Shown: one piece after another, positions 1 to 12,359 of the stretch
Numbering within the stretch: the stretch's first letter is position 1
How the letters are laid out: each line of letters starts with the position of its first letter
NCBI RefSeq assembly: GCF_901709675.1
Contig: NC_051087.1
Coordinates: 10,927,884 to 10,991,883 of the forward strand
DNA from: Syngnathus acus
Lineage: Eukaryota; Chordata; Actinopteri; Syngnathiformes; Syngnathidae
Length of the DNA: 64,000 bases
Direction: 5' to 3'
Position numbers and translations under genes: made by a program
Notes under the pieces: generated by a model
Told to the model about the DNA's origin: nothing
The model's database searches: none
Seen by the model: only the letters and a program-made list of their open reading frames with translations

Positions 1-1757
1 TCTGGTTGACTGGCAGGTGACCACAGCGAAATAGTTGTTGGATTCCTCCTTCATCACGTTGAAGGAAATGTCAGGGTTGGACACCACATCTGAAGGAATG
101 AAGATGATGAAATAGGGTATGTTAAGCTTCAGTTAAAAGAAATCCACTCCAATAACATACAGAGGAAACTACCGTGCTCAATCTGACACTGCCCACTCAT
201 CAAATATGGAATTAAACAACCAAGTAAATATTCCATTATCTATGTATTTGGGAGGTTTGTTAAAAACTGTAAAAATTGACAAAATTGTATAAACCTATCA
301 AAACAAACTTGTATTAGAGTTTGTTTGTTTTTTACATTTGGGCACGGTACACTTGAAAAACAAAATAGTCCCTCCACCCTAAAAATTCGACATCGAATGA
401 CAATTAAATTAACCTTTGACTGTGATTTCCACTTCTGAGCTACTGGTTGTGAAGACTCGTGTTGTGTTGTAGCTGTTTGCAGCAACACACATGTACAAGC
501 CGCTGTTTGCAGAGGTGGTTCTGAGGGTGACACACATCAGCCTATCTTAACTCACTTTGTTACAAACTCTTCCTTCCAGACATATTCATCCGGGAACAAA
601 AAATATTCATCATTGGGAGATAGATAGCTGACCTGTTGATGACAAGCTGGTCATTTGCAACATTGTGGCGCGGCGACTGTAAGACGGGTTGACCATTTAC
701 TCGCCACTTGTAAGAGACGTAATTTCCTGCTGTGAGAGTACACCTCAGCTCCAGTGTCCTTCCCTCGAAGAACTCGGCGGCACCCGACTGAATGTTGACC
801 TTTGCACCTGCAACTGGCTCTGTAGAACAATTGATTTTGTTTCTCTCGGCCTACAGTGATAACCTCAGTTTGCATGCCCCCCGCCATGTAATCCACAGCC
901 AAGTCATAGAACCAGAACGAGTAAAATAAATGGCAAAAAGTGTCACAGGACTGTGAAACATATTTTTCTTCTCTAAATTGCCTAATTAAAATCAGGCATT
1001 TGTATAACATTTAAGATATTTCACAATGATACGATGTCACTGATTTCAGTTCCAATGTCCCGAGAATAGCAGGGGTCCGCTGTAATACTAAGATTTTAAT
1101 AATGGCTGTATATGTATGCAACGAGTTACATATTATTTCCCTTGAACAGCAGAATCGCTCACCAATGACTTTGAGGTTGTGTGTATAGCTGACAGAGGGC
1201 TCCACTAGAGAATTGTTCTGCGCTCTAGCCACACACTCCAGGTTCCCCTCATGAAAAGTTTGGATTACAATGGAGAAGGACGCAGCTTGCCCATCCGAGG
1301 AAGTGTAGTACCCCAGCAACTTGTTACGGTTTCCCTCCCTGGGAAGAACATTTGAGGAATTTATGTTTGTATACAAGAGAAAACATTTGGTATGGTTATC
1401 GTAAAATACTCACTTGAACAACTCCAGTAGGATAGTTTCATTCTTAGGGTAGATCGTCAGATGACAATTAAAGACGTCAACGTCATTCAATAAAGCTACG
1501 GAAGGGCCAAACAACTCTGGACGTCCCAATGTCATACCTAATCAAAAATGGGATTAGAACCTTCACAATATCTAAAATCACTCATCAAATAAATACAACC
1601 CCATTTGTGACAAAGTGTTGACTTACTGCCTTCCTTGCTGCAGTAGCATGACCCTAAGGATACAAACAGTTGAAAAAAATATCAAGAAAAGTGCTGCAGT
1701 GTGCTTTGAATTCTTCTACTTACCCAGAAGCACGCTCACAAGAAGGTATGGAAACAT
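1..1757 (-). CDS. PECAM1/Fc-receptor-like Ig receptor, partial (3' end beyond the window)
   Basis: This gene encodes a cell-surface immunoglobulin-superfamily receptor, read right to left. Exons seen: 1757-1724 (signal peptide, starts MFPYLLVSVLLG), 1653-1627 (27-nt mini-exon), 1537-1414 and 1338-1163 (Ig domain 1 in two pieces), 819-633 and 520-414 (Ig domain 2 in two pieces), and 89-<1 (start of Ig domain 3). All junctions are GT-AG and keep frame. Domain 2 has the paired cysteines (ELRC, GLYMC) and N-glycosylation sites are visible. A signal exon followed by a 27-nt mini-exon is the layout I know from PECAM1 and Fc-receptor-like genes. The domains match those of the next gene (2431-5437) in order, so the two are tandem paralogues. 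Membrane segment and tail lie outside the window, so signalling motifs cannot be judged. The exact orthologue is unresolved. Confidence 0.82.
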
Positions 1758-2430
1758 TCTTGAAGAATATATTGAGGAAAATCTTGTTTATGCCATGTTG
1801 TAATAAAATGCCGTGAGGCAGTGCGTTAGGAGTTTTCAAAGACACACACAAGCACACACACGCAATTCATTGAAATGTGCAAATAACTGATAGCATGGTA
1901 CTCCTCCCTCCCTCCCAGAGCCACCACCTCTGAAACATGCAGTAAAGCATGAACCAATCCTCACACCATGTGATGCTATTATTTCATATTCCTACAACAA
2001 ATCGTGCATATCAACAAATAAGCCAAAATTAATGTTTGCTGAATTGAAAAAATAAACATTTAATTTTTTGAAGTCACAATTTATTTGTCAGAGATTACCA
2101 GTGTACAGTAATGATACTCTTTTAAATGTGTCTATAAAGGATTATTTTAATATCAACATAAGCAAGATAGATGAACAGAAAATATGTCAATAACATCAGA
2201 AATGTCAGCAGAAAATGAAGAGTCTGATGAAAGCTGCATTCTCATACAGGAATCTCCACATACTAGAAGAGGAAAAGGAAACAAATGTTGATGTTGGCTC
2301 GTTGAGTTTTCATTCAAAGCAGAAATTATCATATTTTTAATTCTGAATGGATTTTCAACTATTTTAATTGCATTTTACTTTCTTGTGTTACCTGAGTGTT
2401 TACACTGCGGCCTGTTGAGCATTTATCAGC
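1758..2430. other. Intergenic stretch between the two Ig receptor genes
   Basis: About 670 bases between the start of the left Ig gene and the stop of the right one. It should hold the promoter of the left gene and the 3' UTR of the right gene. A short CA-rich run lies near 1843-1862. I see no further gene or clear repeat. Confidence 0.5.
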
Positions 2431-5400
2431 CTATTTGCCCTCCAAGTGGAAGATAGGTACAGACAAAGGCAGTACATCAGAAGTGGCACTGGAAGGAAGA
2501 ATACTAGTAAAATACAACCACTTACTTTGGGGCTGAACTGGAGCGAAGACCTGAGTAACATTGATGGAAAATGCACATTTCATTCTGCAGCCATGGAAAT
2601 TTCTCCTCACATATGCAGACACACACTCACCTTTTTTATTGTCAATCATCATGTACACGCAGTAGCTGCTGACTGCCAACGTCAGGAGGAGAAAGGAGCA
2701 GAACACGATGGCGATGATCTCCGTTGTTACTTATGTCATAGAAAAAAAAGAAGAACAAAAATGAATTTGTGTATACGGTAAAGCAGCATTCAAATCAGTG
2801 ATTGATAAGAAAAAGAACTTTTTACTTGCTGATGTTTCAGGAGATGCTGTTTCTTGGGGTCTGTTGTCAAGCATCCAGTCTGGTTAAGAATTGAAATGCA
2901 TAAAAATAGTGTTTATGTAAAAGAAAATCAAATGTGGTTTACCGTCTATTAAAGGCATCATTTGATTTTTGAAATACAGGTACGTTCTGTAGTTTTGAAC
3001 TTTCACCTTTGACTTGGATGAGGACAGCGTTACTCTCCAGCCAGGTGGCGGAGTCATCATATCTGTCCCTGACCCTGCATTTGTAATAGCCTGCGTCTTT
3101 GGGGTCCAGCTTGGCTAGAATAAGAATACGTCTCCAGTCCATCAGGGCATACTGAGGCCGGACCTGCTGCATCTTGGAGTTCATTTGTGTTTCAGAAGGA
3201 AGTGTAGCATTATTAAAAAGCCAAGAGACTAAAGGAAAAGATCCTCGACTGACATAACAAGTCAGTCTGGTCGCAGCCAGTTTGGAGTTCGATGTGTAGA
3301 GATAGTCAACTTCGACATTAACGTCACCTCCAACTGGCACTGTACAAGCAGGGAAGAATGCATTGTTCATTAAAAACACAAGAAACAATAAAGATAGTTC
3401 CGACACGGGAATTGCTCATACCCACGTCCAGCGTCAGAGGCTCACTCGTCAACTCCTGCACCTCATTTCTCACCCAACATTGAGCCGCGCCCATATCTAG
3501 CCCAGGGACCACTGATATGTTGAACCAGGCACTGAGAGAGTCCGAAGCTACAACGGAGGCCAACTTTTTATTGTCCACCGAAAGAGAGAAGTTGACTGGA
3601 GGAGTTCCTCTGGATGTCCAGCAGGTTACGTTACCACGGTAATGTGTTCCCTCTTTGAAGACGGAAAGAGAGATCTCCGGTTTCAAAAGATGGACTGAAG
3701 TATAAACAAAGAGAAAAGGACGAGAGATGACAAATAGTTCAACAACAGACGAAAAATGTTGCATTTACTTTGGAAAGTGACTGGACAAAAGTGTGCTGAA
3801 TTCAACTTAGATTTAAAAAAAAAATTATCTATCGATTTTCATTAATCCTATTAGGAATTTTGAGAGGCAAGCCTTTTTTTGCTTACTACACTCGTACCAA
3901 TTTTCAAAATGAAAACCCCTTCACATATCAAGAGGAAAAAAATCAGTCTGTGTCTATAGAAATAAAAAATCCTTATCTTTTTTAGCTTTTCTTGTAACCA
4001 CATTACCGTTAAAGCTCTTCTATTGTGGTGAATGTAAACAACAAAGATGATTCCCATAGGTTGTTTGTTATTCTCCTTTATCACATGTTTTGACCTCTAC
4101 AAAACCTTCCTCATAATTTTCTTAAAATTATAACAATGAAGGAATATCGTATAATTTGCTTAATTCGTAACAATGAAGGAATATCGTGTATCAAAAGCAT
4201 TTGATTCATTTTACCAACAAATTTAATGCAGGTTTTAGTGCATTTTTCCTGGTTGAAAGTCAAAAAGTTCAACTTCCCACTTTCCTCGAATGCAGCATTA
4301 GTCCATTTTCAAGATTTCCGTGTCTTACCCTGACAATAAGCACTACCCAAGCCCTTGTGAAATCATGTCAAGTGTCACTTGACCTACTTTTGGACATAAC
4401 TGTAATTTCACTATACCTTTGACTGCCACCTTGACTTCTGAGCTGCTGGAAAACCTTTGGACGTCCTGCACCCTGGACCATGCCATACATGAATAGTACC
4501 CAGCATGCTCCGCAGTCGCCTTTTCCATCACAAGCTTATTCCCAGTGATGTGAAGTCCAGGAGAGCTAGTAGAGGTAACATGCGTTCTGTTGAAAAACCA
4601 CCTGTAGGAGAGGTGGGACCCCTTCGCAGCATCGCAGGTCAAAACCATTCTGGACCCCTCATATAGGACCGCAGGTGAGGGGTCAGAGTTCAACCTGGTG
4701 TGTGATGCTGGAGCTGCAAGTGAGGCGTTGGATAAGTGTGGACACCACTTTAAATGAGCATTTTGTTTTAGCTGGATACTCACTAACAACACTCAGTCTG
4801 ATGACGTTGCTCAATCCCGTGCTTCCCTCGGTCTTTGCTTCACAATGGTACAACCCTCCTGATCTCACAGTCACCTTCAGTAAGAAGGATGCAGATTGGT
4901 TCTCTTGGAGATGTGTTCTTGGGTCGATCAGGCGACCATCCCTTCTCAGTTCATATATGACTGGCGAAGAGGAGTCGGGCACGTTACAACGGAAAACCAC
5001 TTGGGAGCCAAGGTATGCCATGTCAGGACCATCAAGCACTGGGTGAGAAGCTATTGATCCACCTGAGGAAGTACATGACATGGACTGCTACTAGCATGAA
5101 ACTGTTGATATATACAAAATCTTTAGTTTTTTATGTTTTTTTACAACATGTGTGTATATTTTTGAAAATGTTGATCATGGTAATTTGGAACATGGTATAG
5201 AGTATTATATTGTTTTTTTGCTTTTCAAATAGCTACTGATTATTTTGGGATCTAATATAAATATGTATTATTAAACCTTTTTGTACTCATTGGACATTAG
5301 ATTTTTTTTTAGAAAAAAGAACTAAAACATACAGCAGAGCAAAATAATTTGGAACAGTGAATTGCATTTTCTTTTTAAACTAAATTGTTTCACTCACCCA

Positions 5401-5437
5401 AAAGTGGCAACAAAAAAAGTGCGTGTAAGTTCCTCAT
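2431..5437 (-). CDS. PECAM1/Fc-receptor-like Ig receptor, complete, four Ig domains
   Basis: This is a complete type I membrane receptor of 485 residues in nine exons: 5437-5398 (signal, MRNLHALFLLPLLG), 5062-4784 (Ig1), 4713-4417 (Ig2), 3694-3422 (Ig3), 3339-3007 (Ig4), 2879-2826 (stalk), 2729-2631 (membrane segment starting near EIIAIVFCSFLLL), 2550-2526 (25-nt micro-exon) and 2488-2431 (end of tail and stop). Ig exons start and end in phase 1, the normal Ig pattern. Each domain shows its cysteine pair, for example VLTC/GYYSC in Ig2 and RLTCYV/GYYKC in Ig4. The tail after MIDNKKG is about 30 residues with no ITIM or ITAM tyrosine motif, so it probably signals through a partner or not at all. 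It is paralogous to the gene at 1-1757 but lacks the mini-exon and the mid-domain introns. PECAM1-like versus FCRL-like is not settled. Confidence 0.88.
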
Positions 5438-5937
5438 AATACTCCTTCACATTTATCACGACGCATTTTTGTCTTCCTGCTTTCATGTGCATGCGTGAAT
5501 TCTACTGCTGTCATACGCATGTTAGAAACAGATAACAACTTAGTCGTCATCTTTGGCTTCATGCGTGGCTTTAATGATCACTACTTTGAATGTTCATACG
5601 TCTTACAAAGCACAACAAATGAAAGTGTTTCGATCCAATGAATGCATGTAAAAAGAAATTAGAAGCACAATTAGTACAGTAAAGCCATAATAACAATAAT
5701 AATATTAGCACAGTAAAGCCATAATAACAATAATAATAACATAATAACAATAATAATAATAATAACAGTAGTAGGAGTAATAATAATAAAACAAAAATAA
5801 TAAGGCTATTACATTGGTTTTTACATTGAATTGAGAAAGAACAAGAACAAATAGAGATTATTACATAATACTCAAATGCGGTGTGGTTAAGTGAAATGTT
5901 TTTGTTTGAGTGGAAGACAGGCTAATGGTCCTCCTGT
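5438..5937. repeat. Intergenic DNA with ATAA/AAT microsatellite
   Basis: This lies between the first exon of the Ig receptor and the tmc8 stop codon. Positions about 5675-5800 are simple sequence (ATAA and AAT units). Within it a block of about 26 bases beginning AGTAAAGCCATAATAAC is present twice. No gene is seen. Confidence 0.7.
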
Positions 5938-8900
5938 TCATGTAGGTTGAGAGGGTGTTCTCTTAGCATGTAGAGAGAGCCTGCTTTTATGTCGCAGCAT
6001 TGTCGCATGCTTTTTCACCAGGAAACGCTTATCTGAACTGCTCTGTGAAGGTGGAGAAAAAGAGTATATATTATTTTTGAAGCAGTTGTTTTATATAAAA
6101 AAATAAGAATAAGAGAGGTTGGTGAAATTAGGTCAAACAGAAAAAGTAATTGACTCAGATGGTGACCACATCCAAAATTCCACCATCCAAGAAAATAAAT
6201 ACATAACGCGGGTGTGGGCCTTGGAAACTTTTGACATTGAGCTGAAAGAGGGTCTAGAATTCAAAGGCTCCACAGGACCAGATCATCATTCAGCAAGATT
6301 TCACAGATGACATAATCCACTAAAATAGAGTCCAAAGTGTTTTCTGACTGTATTCTCAAACAGCAAATGTATTTTTGCCCTGTCCCATCTGTCCGCATGA
6401 CTTACCATAACCAGCATATCTTTAAGTCTCTCGATAGTCTTTCGATTGGCTCTTCTTTGTGACAGATAGGAGGTTAAGATCATTCTGAGGAAAGAGAATG
6501 TTACATTTCAATCTCAGGCACTGTCAGAAAATCTAAAAATGATTTTGGATGATTTCATTGATAACTGTTAAAAGTGTTTGCTATTGTGCACATTAGGTGA
6601 AAAAGGAAATGTTTGTTTTTGCAAACAAGTCTCTCATTCTACCTGTCAGTCTACGGATTTCAGGTCATAATGCATATACGTAGTGTGGTTCGGCACCATT
6701 AAATTTGCATTTGGGGATGCATATTTTAGCGCTGACCGCCCCATTTTCCTCTCCTTTTTTTGTAGAAAACCTATATTGAATGTTTAATAGCTTTTTTTTT
6801 TTTTTTTTAGTTTTAGTTTCTTTTGGGGGGGGGTGGTAATTTTCATTTGTTTTCCACAAATAATTTCAATGGTTATCAACTAAATGCGGCTTTTCCGTAT
6901 TTGTGGACTGGCACAGTCCCTATTTACCTCGAATAGCAGGGGTCAACAATTTATGACGGTAAATAGTCGTAGAGAAACTATTGAATGTTTAATAGCTTTT
7001 AAACATTTTCAAAAGTATTTTTATTTGTTTTTCCACAATTCATTTCAATGGGCATTAAATAAATGCGGCTTTTCACTATTTGTGGACTAGCCCAGTCCCT
7101 ACTGACCACGAATTGTCAACACTTTATGGAAGGTAAATATTTTGTCTGTTAGAATGTATTTTATAATCCTACCATACAGTAGATTTGTCAAATTTGTGCA
7201 CATTTAATATTTCATTCAGCTTATTTAACATTCATCCTGAGTTTCTTAATAAAGTGCTTTAAATTCACTTTGTGCATTTGAGCACGTGTCTATTGTATTT
7301 TATTTATTTTTTTAAAGTTGACATATGCAACTAATTAATTCACTTTACATGATTAGGCTTTAAAGAACAGCCTGGAAGTCACTTGGCCAGAAATTGTCTT
7401 TCTTTGTGTATGTCTACTGCAGTTGCTTTTAGGCATTTAAATAAAAAGGCAGAGGCCTTTGATTGTGGTTCACTGGACAGAGGACGGGTCCAACTTACAT
7501 CTCAGCAAATAAGAGTGGCAGTGCAAAAGCCTCAGAGGTCAGGTAGCGGATAATGGTTTTTGCCACGTTTGGAAGACTTTCCACACACACTCCTACCACA
7601 CTAACCATACTTGATCCATTTCCAAATGGGCCACAGGGGGAATGCTGTGAGAATCTGCCACACATACACGTAATGAAATTCATCAGTACGGTAGAATACA
7701 ACTGCCAGAATAAGCCTCAAGGTCAAACTCTTTGGAACAGTACATGTTTGTGTCCACTGTGGGTTGTTGCTGGAAGAGGGTGAAGCCCAGCGTGGTGGCA
7801 GCCATGACAAGACCGAGCAGCAACATGAAGTGGAATAAAACTGAGGAGTTGGAGGCTCGAAACATCCTCCGTTCCGCCGCACAGCACCGCAAGACTGTGA
7901 ACTGACATCACAGGGTTGAAGATGTGAACATCCATTTTATACATAATGAATCTTAACCATTGTATTTCTCCATGGACAGTTTTTTATTCCTAGGTTAACA
8001 ATTATTACGTTAACAATGGCATGTTTTTTTTTAAATGAAATTCACTGTGCTCAGTTCATTGTATTTTCTTAAGGTAGAAACCAAAATTAGTCATTTTCAC
8101 CAACCTTCTTGATGTAGAATGTCAGTATCAGCGTGACAGTTCCTATCAAAGGCAGCAGAGGGCAGAAGTAGACACCCACCCAAGACACCGTTTGAACGTA
8201 GACCAGATCTAGCACATTGATGGGGACCAAGAAATGTTGCTTCCCTGATAACCGGCCCAGTAATGATGAGTGGAACTTCTCTTGGATCAGCCTGATAGTC
8301 GATACAGAGAATGCTCTGATTAGATTGTTATTAGTTGCTTGGTACAACTGAGCTTTAAGTTCCAAAGAAGAGAAAAAGTGAGAGAGATGAAACAAACCCA
8401 CTTCCTGGGATAATTGACGAGGAAGGCAGTGCAGAAAGTGGCAAGGAAGTTAAAGATGCAGAGTTTGTACATCTCGCTTCCAAATTGGTTCTCTGTGCAC
8501 TATGAAACAGAAAGTACAAGGTGAAATGGCAAAACGGTGCACCATGTCAAGTCATACTTATTTATATATCCCTTAATAACAGAGAAGTCTCAAGCTCACA
8601 GTTGACAATTCAACATGGGGGCAAGGGAAAACCCAAAAGAAAAAAGAAGGCACTACTTTTCTAGGTCAGCTGTGGAGTAGGTGGGCCCCCAAGATGAAAT
8701 TCAGTATCCCACCGAGTCCTTTATCAGTTAGAATTAGAGATGGGCGAGTTTTGTCATTGAAAGTAAAACAAGTCTTACTTGCTCATGTGTTGTTGTGTAG
8801 ACAAAAAATAAGTAAATCCCCAATGAGGCAAGCTTCAAAAAGATGCTCCTAAGGAAAGACAATGAGAGCTGAGCCACGTGTGCATGCACGTGAGCTTTTC

Positions 8901-11900
8901 TGTAGTATGCTGTGGTTCTTACCTCACCAATGTGATATTAACCTGCATGGTGAAAGAATAGTCCTCAAAAAATGAAATTTTTCGGAAGATGGGCGGGAGG
9001 ACAAGGTTAACAAAGGTGATGGTGATCGGCGGGAGGTACTGGAGAAGGAGTCTGACTAACCAGTAGTGGTTGCTCTGGAGAAAACATGGAGATAAGGCGG
9101 CATCACAAAGAGAAGGCTTTTCAGTGAGAGGTCAAATCCTGCATTTGACATGAGCTTCTACTACCTTTCCAATAGACTGTGATGTTTCACTTGCAAAGTA
9201 GAGAAGGTAGAATGCTCCACCCAGTTGAGACAGAACAAAGAGGTTGAGGATGATCCGGAGCAGGTAGAGACGCATCCGCTGCAACAATGTCCTTCTTGCT
9301 GCATACAGGGAGAAACGCTGTTCTTCCAAGTATAGCTGAGAACATAGAGAAGGTGTGTGAGTGCCATGAAGATTGAAATCAAATTTCATTTTAGCATTAT
9401 TATAATAGTGGTACTTTGGCTTGAGTTTAATTTGTGGAATTCAATTCACTCAGACATAATTGAGTATTAGCAGTGCAGCAAATACATTGTAGAAGGATGG
9501 ATCTAAACATTCCATACTGAAATGAATTGATATTTAGTTATTCTGTTTCACCAAAAACCAAAGCATTTATTGGTCACAGGTTTTTGATAGAGAAAAATCC
9601 CATTGTATTATATAAAACATATAAAAATCCTTTATTATAAGTGTAATTACTGTTCATTGGGACAAACTGGAAGTCCCGCCAATTTTGGCTTTCAACAATA
9701 AGAAAAATTACAACTTGTAACTCAAAAGACAGGGTCTTAGGAAAATGAAGCTTCAAATTTGCCTTATGAACCAGTAATTTTTGACTCCTCTAGATTGCAC
9801 TCTCTGGTGAAAATTGATCCATGAAGTAAATTTGAAGCTTCATTTTCCCGTCACCAAAAAACATGTCCGTTGGGGCACATGTAAGTCAAAATTTTGTTCA
9901 TATATAAATGTATGAAAATGTTGAAGGATTTGCAATTTCCATTAGTTGATGACTGAAATTATTCTATTCTAAATTTTGACTCAACTTGTGGGGACATTTA
10001 GGATCACATGCATGATGGTACTATTTACGTGCCCATTCACCTTGAGGTCATTCCTCAGGAAGCTACGGTTGAGCGTGGCTGTATCAGCATCCTTGATGGT
10101 GAAATCCCAGCCGCAAAAGATCTTGTAGCTCACATTCATCCTGGAACGCTTTCCCAGCATCCATTTGTGCTTGTAGCCAATGGTTGTTCTATTTACCATG
10201 GTTTAGAAAGGCAGTTAACAAGCAGGAGGAAAATCACTATACATTTATTTCTGCCACGTTTAAAGAGACTCATCACAGAGGGAAGCACATTTGTAGTTGT
10301 ATCAGTTTTTCAGAACAGACGTTGGCATTTAAAAGTAAATTACTAATGACACTCATGTTAACACACCTTAGGGGGGTGTTAAATATTGAATACTATTGAA
10401 TATTGAAGTATTACTGTTGTTCCAGGGTCACCATTGCAAAAATGATACTCACGCTCGCAGCGTAGCAAAATTATTCAGACTGACAAAGATTATTTGTTCA
10501 ACCACTGACCTACGGATCTCCACAATGACACTGAGGAGGAGGATAGCAAGGATTCCAATGAGGTACAGCAGTGGAGTATTCAGGCAAGAATAACTGAGTG
10601 AACCACGTGTATAGAAACCATAGAAGACTGGAGAACGATCCAGGTAGCCCTGAGCAGAAGAAATTCAAGAGTTACAGTAAAACAAGCCTAAAAATAAACA
10701 TGCACACAAACACATTGAAGATTACCGAGCCAAGAAAGAAATCCAGAACTGAGTCATTGCCTCCAAACTTTAATGCATCTGCAAATTCACACACAGCTCT
10801 TTGTGAATCGAAGTCAGTTTTGATTTATTTCCAATTTGACTGACTCACTCACCAGTTGTGTTGCCTCTACCATAAAATGCTGTAGGCCCCAGAATAAAAG
10901 CACATATGACAGCAGAGTTGACAAGATTCAAGTATACCAGGTATCTGAGGAATACAAAATAGGCATTTACGCCCACGCCAAACCGTCCTGAAACAGATCA
11001 ATGTGAAGGTTATTCTCTAACATCATTATCGTCATCATCCATATACTGTTTGAACCAGTGGTGGAAAGCCGGGATCAGCAAGCCCATCTATGCTGGCCTA
11101 ACACTAAGTGACTAGCATTTGCAAATCTAAATAAGTTTTTGTTCCACGAAAATGTATTAACTTATTCCCAAGATTGTATTTTCTTTAATTCAAAGTGTTT
11201 CTCTTGCTGCCATGTCAATTTGCTCAGGGTCTTCAAATGTAGTACTGTTGGCTAATGAACTTTAACTACGTACTTTGGGAATGAGATCATTTCTTTAACC
11301 AATCAGATTTCAAATTTGTCCTCCAATGCTGGCACACTGCTGATGATGTCAGCATCTTACCATCGGCTGATTGGTTGGTAAGAGCAAAACATTAAGAGAT
11401 TTGCACACATTTCATAACCGGCATGTTTGGTAACTATGTTTTATTTCAATTTATTATCTTGTCTCAATATAAATATTATTTTTAACTGCTCCAGATGATA
11501 TGATTTGATAGTGGTTATCTTCAGAGCCGGTTTCGTCCCCACTGAAGGCCCAGATACCAAATGCGCTGCCCGCCACTGGTCTCAACAATTTATTGTATAC
11601 CTTCAATGACATGTAGCGTGTGCTTCCATGGTACTGGTCTTGAAATAGCTTCTCCCAACTTAGACCACACTCTCTTGTTGTTGGTGGTCTGGCTCTGCCT
11701 CCAAGACTCCCAGAAACCAATGTTGCTGGTTTGCATATTTCTTCTGTTCCTAAGAAACCCCAATATTTGTAATATTTTTATTAAAAAAAGAATTTAAAGG
11801 ACAAACTGTTTCCAGTCAACACTGCAGCATTGTAAAGACATGCATGTCTTAAAATAACATAATAACCAACAAACAGTTATTGCAGAATTGTTAAGGTACA

Positions 11901-12359
11901 TTTGGAGTGCAAAGTGAAGAAATAAAATGAGAAGCACGCAGCTTCACGTGAGGTCAGCCAGCCCACCTGGCATGTCTTTTTCCTTGAATGCATATGGTAA
12001 GATTCCTTAGTGGCTGAGAAGAAATGTCTCGAGGTCCTTTGGACATGTGCTCTGAAGCATCCTGCCTGCTCTGCTCAGGCCGGACCACCTGGTTACTTGG
12101 CAGCAGGTCAAATATCTCCATATGATAATACTCACAGGAATCTGACGAAAGGGTGGAACAATTGCTTTCTTCTGCAGTCAAAATAACATTAAAAAAATAA
12201 AATTAAAATGAGAGAGCAATATGATTACTTTGGTTGTTTGAATCTGACATGGGGGGAAAAAATCTCTAGCCTCCTACACACATAACAAATGTACAGTTTG
12301 GAATATAATGTTGTATTATTACCTGATAAGAATCTTGTAAACTTGACATTATTCTCCAT
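5938..12359 (-). CDS. tmc8: Transmembrane channel-like protein 8 (EVER2)
   Basis: TMC8 is a multi-pass ER-membrane protein of the TMC family. In mammals it works with TMC6 in zinc handling and lymphocyte/keratinocyte defence. Sixteen exons join in frame to 672 residues: 12359-12323, 12171-11967, 11749-11601, 10987-10853, 10778-10726, 10649-10510, 10188-10041, 9335-9165, 9074-8923, 8848-8779, 8499-8402, 8291-8105, 7901-7758, 7644-7499, 6484-6406, 6042-5938. TMC hallmarks are RFGVGVNAYFVFLRYL (from about residue 132), FCGWDF, a CGPF motif near residue 567 and a C-terminal DKRFL segment. The conserved TMC signature C-W-E reads C-T-E here (residues 421-423). The 3' end of exon 13 (7758) is the least certain boundary. 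The start MENNVKF is the first ATG of the in-frame N-terminal exon; an upstream in-frame ATG also exists. tmc8 is assigned by head-to-head pairing with tmc6 and by length; another TMC8-like paralogue is possible. Confidence 0.9.
6775..7140. repeat. Two-copy tandem duplication, about 205 bp, in tmc8 intron
   Basis: Two imperfect tandem copies lie in the intron between the 7499 and 6484 exon edges. Copy 1 starts at 6775 and copy 2 at 6980, both with ATTGAATGTTTAATAGC. Both contain the string AAATGCGGCTTTTC and a TATTTGTGGACT block. Copy 1 has a long T run near 6791-6808. Divergence is moderate. No coding content is seen. Confidence 0.7.
9741..9847. repeat. Perfect 20-bp inverted repeat with 67-bp loop in tmc8 intron
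   Basis: GAAAATGAAGCTTCAAATTT at 9741-9760 is matched exactly by its reverse complement at 9828-9847. The loop is 67 bases. It sits in the intron between the 10041 and 9335 exon edges. It is either a small fold-back element or the remains of one; no target duplication was identified. Confidence 0.75.
10988..11600. other. tmc8 intron 3, no recognised feature
   Basis: About 610 bases between two tmc8 exons. An open frame on the minus strand continues past the exon edge at 11601, but the TMC alignment uses a different frame, so I treat it as chance. I recognise nothing else. Confidence 0.5.

Noticed and set aside
521-541. Acceptor at 542-543 for the second half of Ig domain 2 in the left receptor
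   Set aside because: It would insert seven extra residues before TTSANSG; the acceptor at 521-522 gives a gap-free alignment with the paralogue.
11454-11600. Minus-strand frame continuing past tmc8 exon 3
   Set aside because: The TMC match is in a different frame and ends at the donor site at 11601; the extension has no family similarity.
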